Assembly: GCA_029777945.1 (NCBI GenBank)
Contig: JAKORG010000080.1
Coordinates: 1 to 64,000 of the forward strand
Direction: 5' to 3'
Length of the DNA stretch: 64,000 nt
Origin: Deltaproteobacteria bacterium
GTDB taxonomy: Bacteria > Desulfobacterota > Syntrophorhabdia > Syntrophorhabdales > Syntrophorhabdaceae
Within the stretch, counting starts at the first letter, position 1; each line of letters begins with the position of its first letter. The notes beneath the pieces were generated by a model. It was given only the letters and a program-made list of their open reading frames with translations, was not told where the DNA came from and ran no database searches. Below are positions 42,604-50,817 of the stretch, piece after piece. The translations under genes were made by a program, and so were the position numbers.

Positions 42604-45600
42604 TTATTCTATTTCATTATGATATTCTTGCAGAGATTTCACATCAATAATACCATTGTTTTCAATAAATGCCTTTATACCTTCTGCTGCTGCCTTTGCT
42701 GCCGCTGTTGTAGTTATATAAGGAATCTTATATTTTATGGCTGCTTTACGTATATACGAATCGTCATATTTACTGTTTTTGCCTGCTGGTGTATTTATTA
42801 TAAGGTGAATCTCTTTATTATGAATGGCATCCACAATATTGGGTCTTCCTTCATGAATTTTTTTAATAGGTATAGATTCAACTCCATTTTCTGTTAAAAA
42901 TCTATGTGTCCCGTTTGTAGCAAAAATTTTAAACCCAGCTTGCCTTAAATATCTTGCCACTTCAAGTATATCTGTCCTATCTTTAGCATTTACTGTTATT
43001 AAAACATTTCCTTTTACTGGGAGTTTTTGACCTGCTGCCTCTTGTGATTTAAAATATGCAAGACCAAAAGAATTTGCAATTCCTAATACCTCTCCCGTTG
43101 ATTTCATCTCAGGTCCTAATGTGGGGTCAACCTCTGGAAACATATTAAAAGGAAAAACAGCCTCTTTTACACCAACATGACTGTATGTTCTGTGTTTTAA
43201 TTTAATATCTTTTAATTTTTTCCCCAACATGAGTTGTGTTGCAATACGCGCCATTTGTATACCTGTAACTTTTGAAACCAAAGGAACAGTTCTGCTTGCC
43301 CTTGGATTTGCCTCAAGTATGTAGACCTTATCATCTGCTATGGTATATTGGATATTCATGAGTCCTACCACTTTTAGTTCAACGGCAATTCTTTTCGTGT
43401 ATTCATTTATTAAATCGATGTGTTTTTGTGAAATCGATCTTGGAGGGATAGCACATGCACTGTCTCCTGAATGAACACCTGCAAATTCAATATGTTCCAT
43501 GATTGATGGCACAAATGCATCTTCTCCGTCGGCTATGGCGTCTGCCTCAACCTCAATGGCATTCTCAAGAAATTTATCTATAAGGATAGGCCTTCCAGGA
43601 GTGATGTCAACTGCTGCCTTAACATATGATGTGAGCATGTCCTCATCATATACTATCTCCATGCCTCTGCCACCAAGGACATAAGAAGGCCTCACCATTA
43701 AAGGATATCCAATAACTCTTGCCACCTCAATTGCCTCTTCAAGAGTTGTGGCAGTTCCACTTTCAGGTTGTGGAATGCCTAATTTTTCTATTACATGTTT
43801 AAATCTTTTTCTATCTTCAGCTAAATCTATGCTTTCAGGTGATGTTCCTAAAATTTTTACACCTGCCCTTGCAAGCTCATTAGCAATATTCAAAGGGGTT
43901 TGCCCACCAAATTGCACTATAACACCAATGGGTTTTTCTTTATTATAGATGCTCAGCACATCTTCAACAGTTAAGGGCTCAAAATACAATTTATCAGAAG
44001 TATCGTAGTCTGTAGAAACCGTTTCTGGATTACAATTAACCATTATTGATTCGTATCCTTCATCTCGCAAGGCAAATGCAGCATGAACACATGTATAATC
44101 GAATTCTATTCCCTGACCTATTCTGTTAGGGCCTCCACCTAATATCATGACCTTTGGTCTATCACTCACCTCTACCTCATCAGGGGCATTATATGTAGAA
44201 TAATAGTATGCAGCCTCTGCTCCACTTACGGGCACCTTACACCACCCTTGAACCTTTCCGAGGCTCAACCTTTTGTTCCTTATTTCTTCTTCTGTAATAT
44301 TTAAAATTTCTGCAAGGTATCTATCAGAAAATCCATCTTCCTTTGCCTTTATTAATAAATTATCAGGAGGCAAACCACCTTTATACTTCAAAATCTCTTC
44401 CTCAAGTTCCACAAGCTCCCTCATCTGCTCAATAAACCAGCGTTTTATCTTTGTCCTTTCATACAATTCATCAATGGATGCACCCTTTCTTAATGCCTCA
44501 TACATTACGAACTGTCTTTCAGAGGTTGGTTCCTTTAACATAGCCAATAATTCATTAAGTGATAACTTATTAAAATTTTTAGCAAATCCAAGCCCATACC
44601 TTTTAATTTCAAGTGAACGTATTGCCTTCTGAAGCGCCTCTTTATACGTCTTTCCTATACTCATTACCTCGCCTACTGCCTTCATTTGCGTGCCGAGTTT
44701 ATCTTCTGCCTCTCTAAATTTTTCAAAAGCCCATCTTGCAAATTTAATGACTACATAATCTCCTGATGGAGTATATTTATCGAGAGTGCCACCACGATAA
44801 TAAGGTATATCTTTTAAGGTATATCCTCCAGCGAGTTTAGCAGATATATAAGCAATAGGAAAGCCTGTTGCTTTTGATGCAAGGGCTGATGACCTTGATG
44901 TCCTGGGGTTTATTTCAATTACTACAACCCTGCCATCCTGTGGATTGTGGGCAAATTGTATATTTGTGCCACCTATTACCTGGATTGCTTCAACAATTTT
45001 ATATGAATATTCCTGTAACCTTTTTTGTAAATCCTCTGAGATTGTAAGCATCGGGGCAACACAAAAGGAATCGCCCGTATGAACACCCATTGGGTCTATA
45101 TTTTCTATAAAACAGACCGTTATCATATTATTTTCTCTGTCTCTTACCACTTCAAGCTCGAGCTCTTCCCAACCAATTACTGCCTCTTCTATAAGGATCT
45201 GACCTATGAGACTTGCTGATATCCCCCTGCTTGCAATGGTTCTTAGTTCTTCTTGATTGTATGCTATGCCACCACCTGTGCCACCTAAGGTGTAAGCAGG
45301 CCTAATAACTACTGGATAACCCAATTCTGATGCAATCTTTATCGCCTCTTCCACTGAATAAGCAGGTGAGCTTTTAGGCATGGGTATACCCAGTTTTTCC
45401 ATTGTCTTTTTAAATTCAATCCTATCTTCCCCTCTTTCTATGGCATCTGCCTGAACACCTATTATTTTTACATTATACTTTTCGAGAATCCCTTTTTTAT
45501 ATAATTCTGCGGCAAGATTAAGACCTGTTTGACCACCAAGATTCGGTAGCAAACCATCTGGTCTCTCTTTTTCTATGATTTTCTCCAATGTTTCAACTGT

Positions 45601-45813
45601 CAGAGGTTCTATGTATATTATATCTGCCATACCAGGGTCTGTCATTATTGTAGCTGGATTTGAATTAACAAGGATTATTTTATATCCTGCTGCCCTTAGC
45701 GCCTTACAGGCCTGTGTCCCAGAGTAATCGAATTCACATGCCTGACCTATAATAATTGGCCCTGAACCAATAATTAATACCTTTTCGATTCCTTGAATTT
45801 TTTTCATGTCCAT
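42604..45813 (-). CDS. carB: Carbamoyl phosphate synthase large subunit
   Basis: The 1069-residue enzyme makes carbamoyl phosphate from bicarbonate, ammonia and two ATP for arginine and pyrimidine synthesis. Two homologous halves each start with an ATP-grasp domain: KVLIIGSGPIIIGQACEFDYSG and PKVMILGGGPNRIGQGIEFDY. The second half shows PLMVRPSYVLGGRGME. The C-terminal MGS-like allosteric domain (about 935-1069) contains VNAKDRTDILEVARYL and IIN. No carA is adjacent. The gene is transcribed divergently from the ECF transporter. Confidence 0.97.
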   Translation of the reverse strand: MDMKKIQGIEKVLIIGSGPIIIGQACEFDYSGTQACKALRAAGYKIILVNSNPATIMTDPGMADIIYIEPLTVETLEKIIEKERPDGLLPNLGGQTGLNLAAELYKKGILEKYNVKIIGVQADAIERGEDRIEFKKTMEKLGIPMPKSSPAYSVEEAIKIASELGYPVVIRPAYTLGGTGGGIAYNQEELRTIASRGISASLIGQILIEEAVIGWEELELEVVRDRENNMITVCFIENIDPMGVHTGDSFCVAPMLTISEDLQKRLQEYSYKIVEAIQVIGGTNIQFAHNPQDGRVVVIEINPRTSRSSALASKATGFPIAYISAKLAGGYTLKDIPYYRGGTLDKYTPSGDYVVIKFARWAFEKFREAEDKLGTQMKAVGEVMSIGKTYKEALQKAIRSLEIKRYGLGFAKNFNKLSLNELLAMLKEPTSERQFVMYEALRKGASIDELYERTKIKRWFIEQMRELVELEEEILKYKGGLPPDNLLIKAKEDGFSDRYLAEILNITEEEIRNKRLSLGKVQGWCKVPVSGAEAAYYYSTYNAPDEVEVSDRPKVMILGGGPNRIGQGIEFDYTCVHAAFALRDEGYESIMVNCNPETVSTDYDTSDKLYFEPLTVEDVLSIYNKEKPIGVIVQFGGQTPLNIANELARAGVKILGTSPESIDLAEDRKRFKHVIEKLGIPQPESGTATTLEEAIEVARVIGYPLMVRPSYVLGGRGMEIVYDEDMLTSYVKAAVDITPGRPILIDKFLENAIEVEADAIADGEDAFVPSIMEHIEFAGVHSGDSACAIPPRSISQKHIDLINEYTKRIAVELKVVGLMNIQYTIADDKVYILEANPRASRTVPLVSKVTGIQMARIATQLMLGKKLKDIKLKHRTYSHVGVKEAVFPFNMFPEVDPTLGPEMKSTGEVLGIANSFGLAYFKSQEAAGQKLPVKGNVLITVNAKDRTDILEVARYLRQAGFKIFATNGTHRFLTENGVESIPIKKIHEGRPNIVDAIHNKEIHLIINTPAGKNSKYDDSYIRKAAIKYKIPYITTTAAAKAAAEGIKAFIENNGIIDVKSLQEYHNEIE

Positions 45814-45857
45814 ATCTCTCTTCCTATATTAATTTCACATAGTTTATAAATCTGCTT

Positions 45858-45887
45858 ATACTAACAAAGCATCTGGATTTTAGTCAA
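45858..45887 (-). promoter_or_regulatory. Promoter of carB
   Basis: On the minus strand TTGACT (45882-45887) is followed after 18 nt by TAGTAT (45858-45863). It faces away from the ECF promoter 17 bp further on. Confidence 0.45.
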
Positions 45888-45903
45888 GGGTTTTTAATAA
45901 CCG

Positions 45904-45933
45904 TTGACATAAACTTTAACCCTGTCGTATACT
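45904..45933 (+). promoter_or_regulatory. Promoter of the ECF transporter operon
   Basis: TTGACA (45904-45909) and TATACT (45928-45933), spaced 18 nt, form a strong sigma-70 promoter. The start near 45940 leaves only about 15 nt of leader before the ATG at 45955, so no riboswitch can fit between them. Confidence 0.75.
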
Positions 45934-45954
45934 CACAAAAAAAAGAGAAGACAG

Positions 45955-46701
45955 ATGGTATTTGCAATAAAAATGTGGAATAACATAAGAATGATTGTTC
46001 TTGTTGCTGTTGTTGCAGCAATTTATGCTGCAACACTCATAGCCTTTAAAACTGCTATTCCACTTATTCCAGGTATCACAGAAGTCCGTGTGGCAAATAT
46101 ATTTCCTATGACATTTGGACTTCTTTTTGGTCCTGCAGGTGCATGGGGCCTGGCAATTGGTAATCTTATAGGAGATATTTTTGGTGGAACATTTGGGCCT
46201 GCCTCTATCGCAGGGTTTTTTGGAAATTTTCTACTCGGTTTTCTGCCTTATACTATGTGGACTACTTTTATACCTTTTTGTGAAAATCAATATAAATGGA
46301 ATAAAAAAAGTTATAAAAGCTGGTGGGCATATATTTCTATTAATTTAATATCTTCTATAGCATGTTCAATAATAATAGGTGTTGCAGTGGATATACTGGG
46401 TATTGCCCCTTATGAAGTTATTTCAAAGATAATCACATTAAACAACTTTATAGGAGGCCTGATAGGAATAATACTTTTAATTTCAGTTTATGATGTTACA
46501 ACAAAACAATTAGGATTATTTTGGATAGATGTGTTGAATGTTGATGTTAAAAAAATTTCTAAAACAAGTATGGTCGGTTCATGGCTTGTTACAGTTGGGT
46601 CAATAATTGGTATTGTGGGAAGTTTTATAGTAGATGTTTCAATCCTTAATATAAAGTGGTTATCAGTCATTTTTATTGTTATCGGTTCCATTCTTCTTTA
46701 A
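45955..46701 (+). CDS. ECF transporter S component (QueT-like membrane protein)
   Basis: The 248-residue protein has about six hydrophobic segments. VRVANIFPMTFGLLFGPAGAWGLAIGNLIGDIFGG (about 43-78) is the most conserved-looking region and resembles QueT-type substrate-binding subunits that import a queuosine precursor. The length is greater than classical QueT (about 165), with an extra C-terminal pair of helices (about 200-248). Followed 3 nt later by a double-ATPase gene and then an EcfT gene, it is likely the specificity subunit of a group I-type dedicated transporter. The substrate is unknown. Confidence 0.75.
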   Translation: MVFAIKMWNNIRMIVLVAVVAAIYAATLIAFKTAIPLIPGITEVRVANIFPMTFGLLFGPAGAWGLAIGNLIGDIFGGTFGPASIAGFFGNFLLGFLPYTMWTTFIPFCENQYKWNKKSYKSWWAYISINLISSIACSIIIGVAVDILGIAPYEVISKIITLNNFIGGLIGIILLISVYDVTTKQLGLFWIDVLNVDVKKISKTSMVGSWLVTVGSIIGIVGSFIVDVSILNIKWLSVIFIVIGSILL

Positions 46702-46704
46702 GCA

Positions 46705-48405
46705 ATGGGCATTGCGATAAAGATAGATTCACTGCATTTTAAATATAGGTCGGCAAGTAAAGATAGTTTAGCCAATATAAATTCAGAGATAAAGGAAGGT
46801 AATTTTGTTGTTATTTTCGGCCATGGAGGGGCAGGAAAAACCACACTCTGTTTTTCTATGAACGGCTTGATTCCAAGATTTTTACACGGCGAAATGAAAG
46901 GTAATGTTTTTGTTAAAAATAAAAAGACCACAGATTATCGTATAAACGAAATGGCAAAGACCGTAGGACTTGTTTTTCAAGATTTTGAGGCACAATTGTT
47001 TTGTTCAAACGTAGAGCTTGAAGTTGCATTCGGCCTTGAGAATCTTTGTTTAAATATTGAAGAAATGGAGGAAAGAATAAAAAAATATATTGATTTTGTG
47101 GGATTATTGGAAAAAAGAAAAGCCCAGACCTCTTCTTTATCTGGGGGACAAAAACAAAGGCTTGCCATAGGCGCCGTTCTTGCAATGGAGCCTGATGTGG
47201 TCGTCATGGATGAACCCACAACAGACCTTGACCCCATTGGTAAAAACCATATCTTATCCATATCACAGATGTTGAGGAATAAAAAAAGAACACTTGTTAT
47301 GGTGGATACTGATTATGAGGTGGCAATGGATGCCGATTATGTATGGTTGATGAAAGATGGCGAGGTTGTTATAAAAGATTCGCCAAGGCAAGTATTAACT
47401 AACCTTGATTTATTAAAATCCTGCGGTGTTATGGTGCCCCAAACTTTAGAGTTCTTTAAAAAAATGGGATGGGAGGAGATGCCCCTAAATTCTAAAGAAA
47501 CTATAATGCATATTAAAGAAAACCATCCCGAAATAATTGTGCCCCACAGGACATTAAAGATTAATAGAAAACCTGTGGGTTCCGAAAAAGGCATTATTGA
47601 GACAAAAGACCTTTATTTCAGATATCCCTCAAGCCCAGATGATATTTTAAAAAATTTAAATTTAAAGATATATGAAGGCGAGATTGTTGCAATACTCGGT
47701 CAAAATGGTTCAGGAAAGACTACCCTTGCCAAACACTTTAATAGACTTTTAAGGCCAACCTCAGGGGAGGTATTAATAAAAGGCAGAAAGACTACCGACT
47801 ATAAACAACATGAGCTTGCACGGATTGTTGGCTATGTTTTTCAGAATCCAGATCACCAGATATTTTCATCAACCGTGTGGGATGAGGTGGCATTCGGATT
47901 AAAAATGCTTGGTGAAGACGAAAAAAATATAAAGAAAAACACAGAGGAGGCAATCTTTGTAACAGGTCTGACAGGATATGAGAATAAATCTCCCTTTCTC
48001 CTTACAAAAGGAGAAAGACAGAGGGTTGCCTTTGCCTCTATATTATCCATTAAACCAGAAGTGATAGTGCTTGATGAGCCCACAACAGGGCTCGATTATG
48101 CCCATCAGATAAGTGCAATGAATATGTTGAAAGAGTTGAATAATAAAGGCAGGACAATTGTTATAATAACACATTCTATGTGGATAGCAGAACAATTTGC
48201 CACAAGGGTCATCATCATGAAAGATGGAATTATCATTGCCGATGGACCAACGAGAGATATATTTTTTGATGAAGATGTTCTAAAAGAGGCTTCCCTTGTG
48301 CCTTCTCAGATTGTGAGGGTTAGTAATTGGCTTAAAACACAATCTCTATCCGTAGATGAACTTGTTGAGGAGCTAAAGGGTGAATCTTTCTCTGTATCAA
48401 GATAA
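46705..48405 (+). CDS. ECF transporter ATPase, fused double ABC domain
   Basis: The 566-residue protein carries two complete ABC ATPases in one chain. The first (about 1-255) has the P-loop GHGGAGKTT, LSGGQKQRL and MDEPTTDLDP; the second (about 295-545) has GQNGSGKTT, LTKGERQRV in place of LSGGQ, and LDEPTTGLDY. This is the EcfA1-EcfA2 pair in a single polypeptide, as in several archaea and anaerobes. The two signature motifs differ, so the two ATP sites are probably not equivalent. It overlaps ecfT by 26 nt. Confidence 0.93.
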   Translation: MGIAIKIDSLHFKYRSASKDSLANINSEIKEGNFVVIFGHGGAGKTTLCFSMNGLIPRFLHGEMKGNVFVKNKKTTDYRINEMAKTVGLVFQDFEAQLFCSNVELEVAFGLENLCLNIEEMEERIKKYIDFVGLLEKRKAQTSSLSGGQKQRLAIGAVLAMEPDVVVMDEPTTDLDPIGKNHILSISQMLRNKKRTLVMVDTDYEVAMDADYVWLMKDGEVVIKDSPRQVLTNLDLLKSCGVMVPQTLEFFKKMGWEEMPLNSKETIMHIKENHPEIIVPHRTLKINRKPVGSEKGIIETKDLYFRYPSSPDDILKNLNLKIYEGEIVAILGQNGSGKTTLAKHFNRLLRPTSGEVLIKGRKTTDYKQHELARIVGYVFQNPDHQIFSSTVWDEVAFGLKMLGEDEKNIKKNTEEAIFVTGLTGYENKSPFLLTKGERQRVAFASILSIKPEVIVLDEPTTGLDYAHQISAMNMLKELNNKGRTIVIITHSMWIAEQFATRVIIMKDGIIIADGPTRDIFFDEDVLKEASLVPSQIVRVSNWLKTQSLSVDELVEELKGESFSVSR

Positions 48406-49174
48406 AGATACATGGATCCATAGACTTGATCCAAGGACAAAAATAACGGGCATTATTCTAATATTTGCCATGTGCCTGTGCTTTAATGATCCTATTTATA
48501 TTGCTATTTTAACCCTGGGTGTTTTATTCATACTTTTCTTTGCCCGTTCCCTTAAGTCATTATGGACGTTGAGATATATACTTATACTTCTATTTTTATT
48601 CAGTATGATAATATGGCCCTTTTTTGTTAAAGGAAAAACTGTGTGGTTATGCATAAAAGGTTTTTATATTCACAAAGAGTCTATTTTATATGCCATTGCC
48701 ATGGGCTTGAGACTGTCTACATTTGTTATGGCTGGTATGATATTAATTTCAACAACAAAAAATGAGGACATAACGAATGGTTTAATTATGATGGGTCTAC
48801 CCTACCCTATTGCGTTTGCCATATCCACTGCATTAAGACTCGTCCCTACCTTTGCAGGGGCAGGCGCAACAATCGTTCAGGCTCAAATTTCTCGTGGGCT
48901 TGATTTGGAATCTAAAAACATATTTAAACGATTCAGTAAATTCATACCCTTTGCTGTGCCTATATTTATAATTGCCATTAGATACACAAATCTTTTATCC
49001 ATGGCACTTGAGTCAAGAGGCTTTAGTCCTGCATCACCGAGAACCATGTATCGCAGGCCTTATATGAAAAAAAATGATTGGATAGTATTGATATCTTTAT
49101 TAATAGTTTTTGTCATAATTTTATATATTCGTATTTTTTTACAAGCAGGTATAGTTATAAAAGATAGATTATAA
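48380..49174 (+). CDS. ecfT: ECF transporter T component
   Basis: The 264-residue membrane protein starts at a GTG that overlaps the ATPase gene by 26 nt and has GAGGAG 7 nt upstream. RLDPRTKITGIILIF is the usual N-terminal motif, and the coupling-helix motifs with Arg are ARIxxRG-like: AQISRGLDLES and ALESRGF. Such T units join the S component to the ATPases. An A/T-rich gap follows, then the pilin's terminator on the opposite strand. Confidence 0.9.
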   Translation: MNLSLYQDKDTWIHRLDPRTKITGIILIFAMCLCFNDPIYIAILTLGVLFILFFARSLKSLWTLRYILILLFLFSMIIWPFFVKGKTVWLCIKGFYIHKESILYAIAMGLRLSTFVMAGMILISTTKNEDITNGLIMMGLPYPIAFAISTALRLVPTFAGAGATIVQAQISRGLDLESKNIFKRFSKFIPFAVPIFIIAIRYTNLLSMALESRGFSPASPRTMYRRPYMKKNDWIVLISLLIVFVIILYIRIFLQAGIVIKDRL

Positions 49175-49208
49175 AAATTTATCAAATTTATTGGGTCTAT
49201 TATGGCAA

Positions 49209-49232
49209 TAAAAAAGGGGCCAGAAGGCCCCT
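49209..49232 (-). terminator. Intrinsic terminator of the pilin gene
   Basis: On the minus strand AGGGGCC and GGCCCCT (49226-49232 and 49215-49221) pair around a 4-nt loop, followed by six T (49209-49214 read in complement). It ends the pilin transcript and also lies in the convergent gap with ecfT. Confidence 0.9.
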
Positions 49233-49250
49233 CTTTAACAATAAAATAGG

Positions 49251-49703
49251 CTATTGACCTTTAGGTTTGTAGGCATCATCAATAGTTCCACCCCATGACC
49301 ATGTTGGGCTACCAGATAAGTTTGACCCAGTCAAAGTTAACGTTTTTGTATCTACACCAGAGCCTACATTTGCAAGGGTTACAGTAATAATTACACCATC
49401 TGTCCCGTTGTTCACCACGTTAACTGCACTCATATACTGGCTCGGAACAGTGATACCTAGGTTGCTTTGAACAGCATTACTATCTGTTAATTCTAAACCA
49501 CTTAGATTACCCTTCTCAGTATAGTATGCAGTAATAGCATTCTTTACAGCACCCATTGCATTTACAACACCAGAAACCTTTGATTTTTTCGTGTATCCAG
49601 TGTAGGCAGGTATGGCGATTGCAGCCAGTATGCCGATGATGGCAATAACGATAAGCAGCTCGATCAACGTAAAACCTTTACTATTTCTTTTAACCTTAAA
49701 CAT
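49251..49703 (-). CDS. Type IV pilin major-subunit-like protein
   Basis: The 150-residue prepilin has a short positively charged leader and the PilD cleavage site [26 protein letters not shown], with Glu5 of the mature protein and a hydrophobic spine helix. The C-terminal globular part (about 60-150) is rich in Thr, Ser, Gly and Asn with no Cys pair, so the disulfide loop of classical type IVa pilins is absent. AGGAGGTG lies before the ATG and a promoter (TTTACA-16-TATAAT) at 49744. No assembly genes are close, so this may be a solitary pilA or a pseudopilin. Confidence 0.9.
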   Translation of the reverse strand: MFKVKRNSKGFTLIELLIVIAIIGILAAIAIPAYTGYTKKSKVSGVVNAMGAVKNAITAYYTEKGNLSGLELTDSNAVQSNLGITVPSQYMSAVNVVNNGTDGVIITVTLANVGSGVDTKTLTLTGSNLSGSPTWSWGGTIDDAYKPKGQ

Positions 49704-49743
49704 AAAACACCTCCTATAAATTTAAAATAGTATTACATTTTTT

Positions 49744-49771
49744 AATTATAACATTGTTTTTATTTTTGTAA
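49744..49771 (-). promoter_or_regulatory. Promoter of the pilin gene
   Basis: On the minus strand TTTACA (49766-49771) and a perfect TATAAT (49744-49749) are 16 nt apart. Confidence 0.65.
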
Positions 49772-49829
49772 ATATTTTTTTGAAATTATTTTTCCAAGCA
49801 AAAAAGAAAAGTTTAGATAATATACTTTT

Positions 49830-49857
49830 TTGAAAGACCTTTTTTATATGATATAAT
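49830..49857 (+). promoter_or_regulatory. Promoter of the repeat-protein gene
   Basis: TTGAAA (49830-49835) and TATAAT (49852-49857) with 16 nt spacing. It is directed away from the pilin promoter. Confidence 0.65.
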
Positions 49858-49889
49858 TAAATAAATTTATCTTTTATTTGGAGGATGCT

Positions 49890-50804
49890 TTGCAGACAGC
49901 AAAAGACATCATATTTAAAATTACCCCTGATGTAAAAAAAGAGATAATAAAGATAATTGATGAACGGATTAGGGAAGCCCATGTTACAAAAGAGGATTTT
50001 AGTGAACTAAAAGAAATAATACGGAATCTGGGTATAAAAACTACAGAGCTTGCAGAGGCTCAAAAAAGGACAGAGCAAAAGGTTGAAGAGCTTGCAGAGG
50101 CTCAAAAAAGGACAGAACAGAGGGTTGAAGAGCTTGCTGAAGCTCAGAAGAAAACAGAGCAGAGGGTAGAAGAGCTTGCTGAAGCACAGAAGAAAACAGA
50201 GCAGAGGGTAGAAGAGCTTGCAGAGGCTCAGAAGAAAACAGAGCAGAGGGTAGAAGAGCTTGCAGAGGCTCAGAAGAAAACAGAGCAGAGGGTAGAAGAG
50301 CTTGCTGAAGCACAGAAAAGGACAGAAAAGAGGTTAGAAGAGCTTGCTGAAGCACAGAAAAGGACAGAGGAAGCTCTTATTGAACTCACTAAAGAACATG
50401 CGGTTACAAGAAAGATGCTTGGTGGCCTTTCAGACACTGTAGGATATAGGCTTGAAGATGAAGCTTTTAAGGCACTCCCCCGTCTTCTTGAAGATCATTA
50501 TGGTATTACTGTTAAAGGTAGGATAAAAAGGACTTTTATAAAAGATAATAAAGGAAGAGATATAGAAGTAAACATTTTTGGTGAAGCATTGAAGAAAAAT
50601 AAAATTATTATAATAATAGGTGAATCAAAAAGTCAACTATCTAAAAACGATATAGACAGATTTATAAATAGAAAACTCAAGCCTTTTAAAGGTGTATTTG
50701 AAGACATCTTCCCTGTTATTGTTACATACATGATTACCGAACCTGATGTGGAAGAATATGCAAAAAGTAAAGGAATATCGGTATTCTTTTCATATGATTT
50801 TTAA
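49890..50804 (+). CDS. DUF3782-type protein: coiled-coil repeats with PD-(D/E)XK nuclease-like domain
   Basis: The start is the TTG at 49890, with GGAGGA at 49880-49885; an earlier in-frame TTG at 49878 would overlap that site. The 304-residue product has a helical head (about 1-50), eight 14-residue repeats ([14 protein letters not shown] type, each two heptads), then a globular domain (about 170-304). The latter has GYRLEDEAF, a strand DIEVNIFG and [12 protein letters not shown], in which Asp/Glu and E-x-K resemble a PD-(D/E)XK nuclease core. Such proteins are common and uncharacterised in anaerobes. The coiled-coil probably forms a stalk. Function unknown. Confidence 0.75.
   Translation: MQTAKDIIFKITPDVKKEIIKIIDERIREAHVTKEDFSELKEIIRNLGIKTTELAEAQKRTEQKVEELAEAQKRTEQRVEELAEAQKKTEQRVEELAEAQKKTEQRVEELAEAQKKTEQRVEELAEAQKKTEQRVEELAEAQKRTEKRLEELAEAQKRTEEALIELTKEHAVTRKMLGGLSDTVGYRLEDEAFKALPRLLEDHYGITVKGRIKRTFIKDNKGRDIEVNIFGEALKKNKIIIIIGESKSQLSKNDIDRFINRKLKPFKGVFEDIFPVIVTYMITEPDVEEYAKSKGISVFFSYDF
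50046..50381 (+). repeat. Eight tandem 42-bp coding repeats
   Basis: Eight copies of a 14-codon unit lie head to tail. The four central ones are nearly identical in protein sequence ([14 protein letters not shown]), the outer ones vary at the K/R positions and at the end. At DNA level codons differ (gca/gct, gag/gaa), so several copies have drifted. Copy number could vary by slippage. Confidence 0.9.
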
Positions 50805-50817
50805 TGTATTGTTTTAC

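Noticed and set aside
50046-50381. A CRISPR array
   Set aside because: The 42-bp units are contiguous without spacers and are in frame in a protein-coding gene with a ribosome site; they encode coiled-coil heptads.
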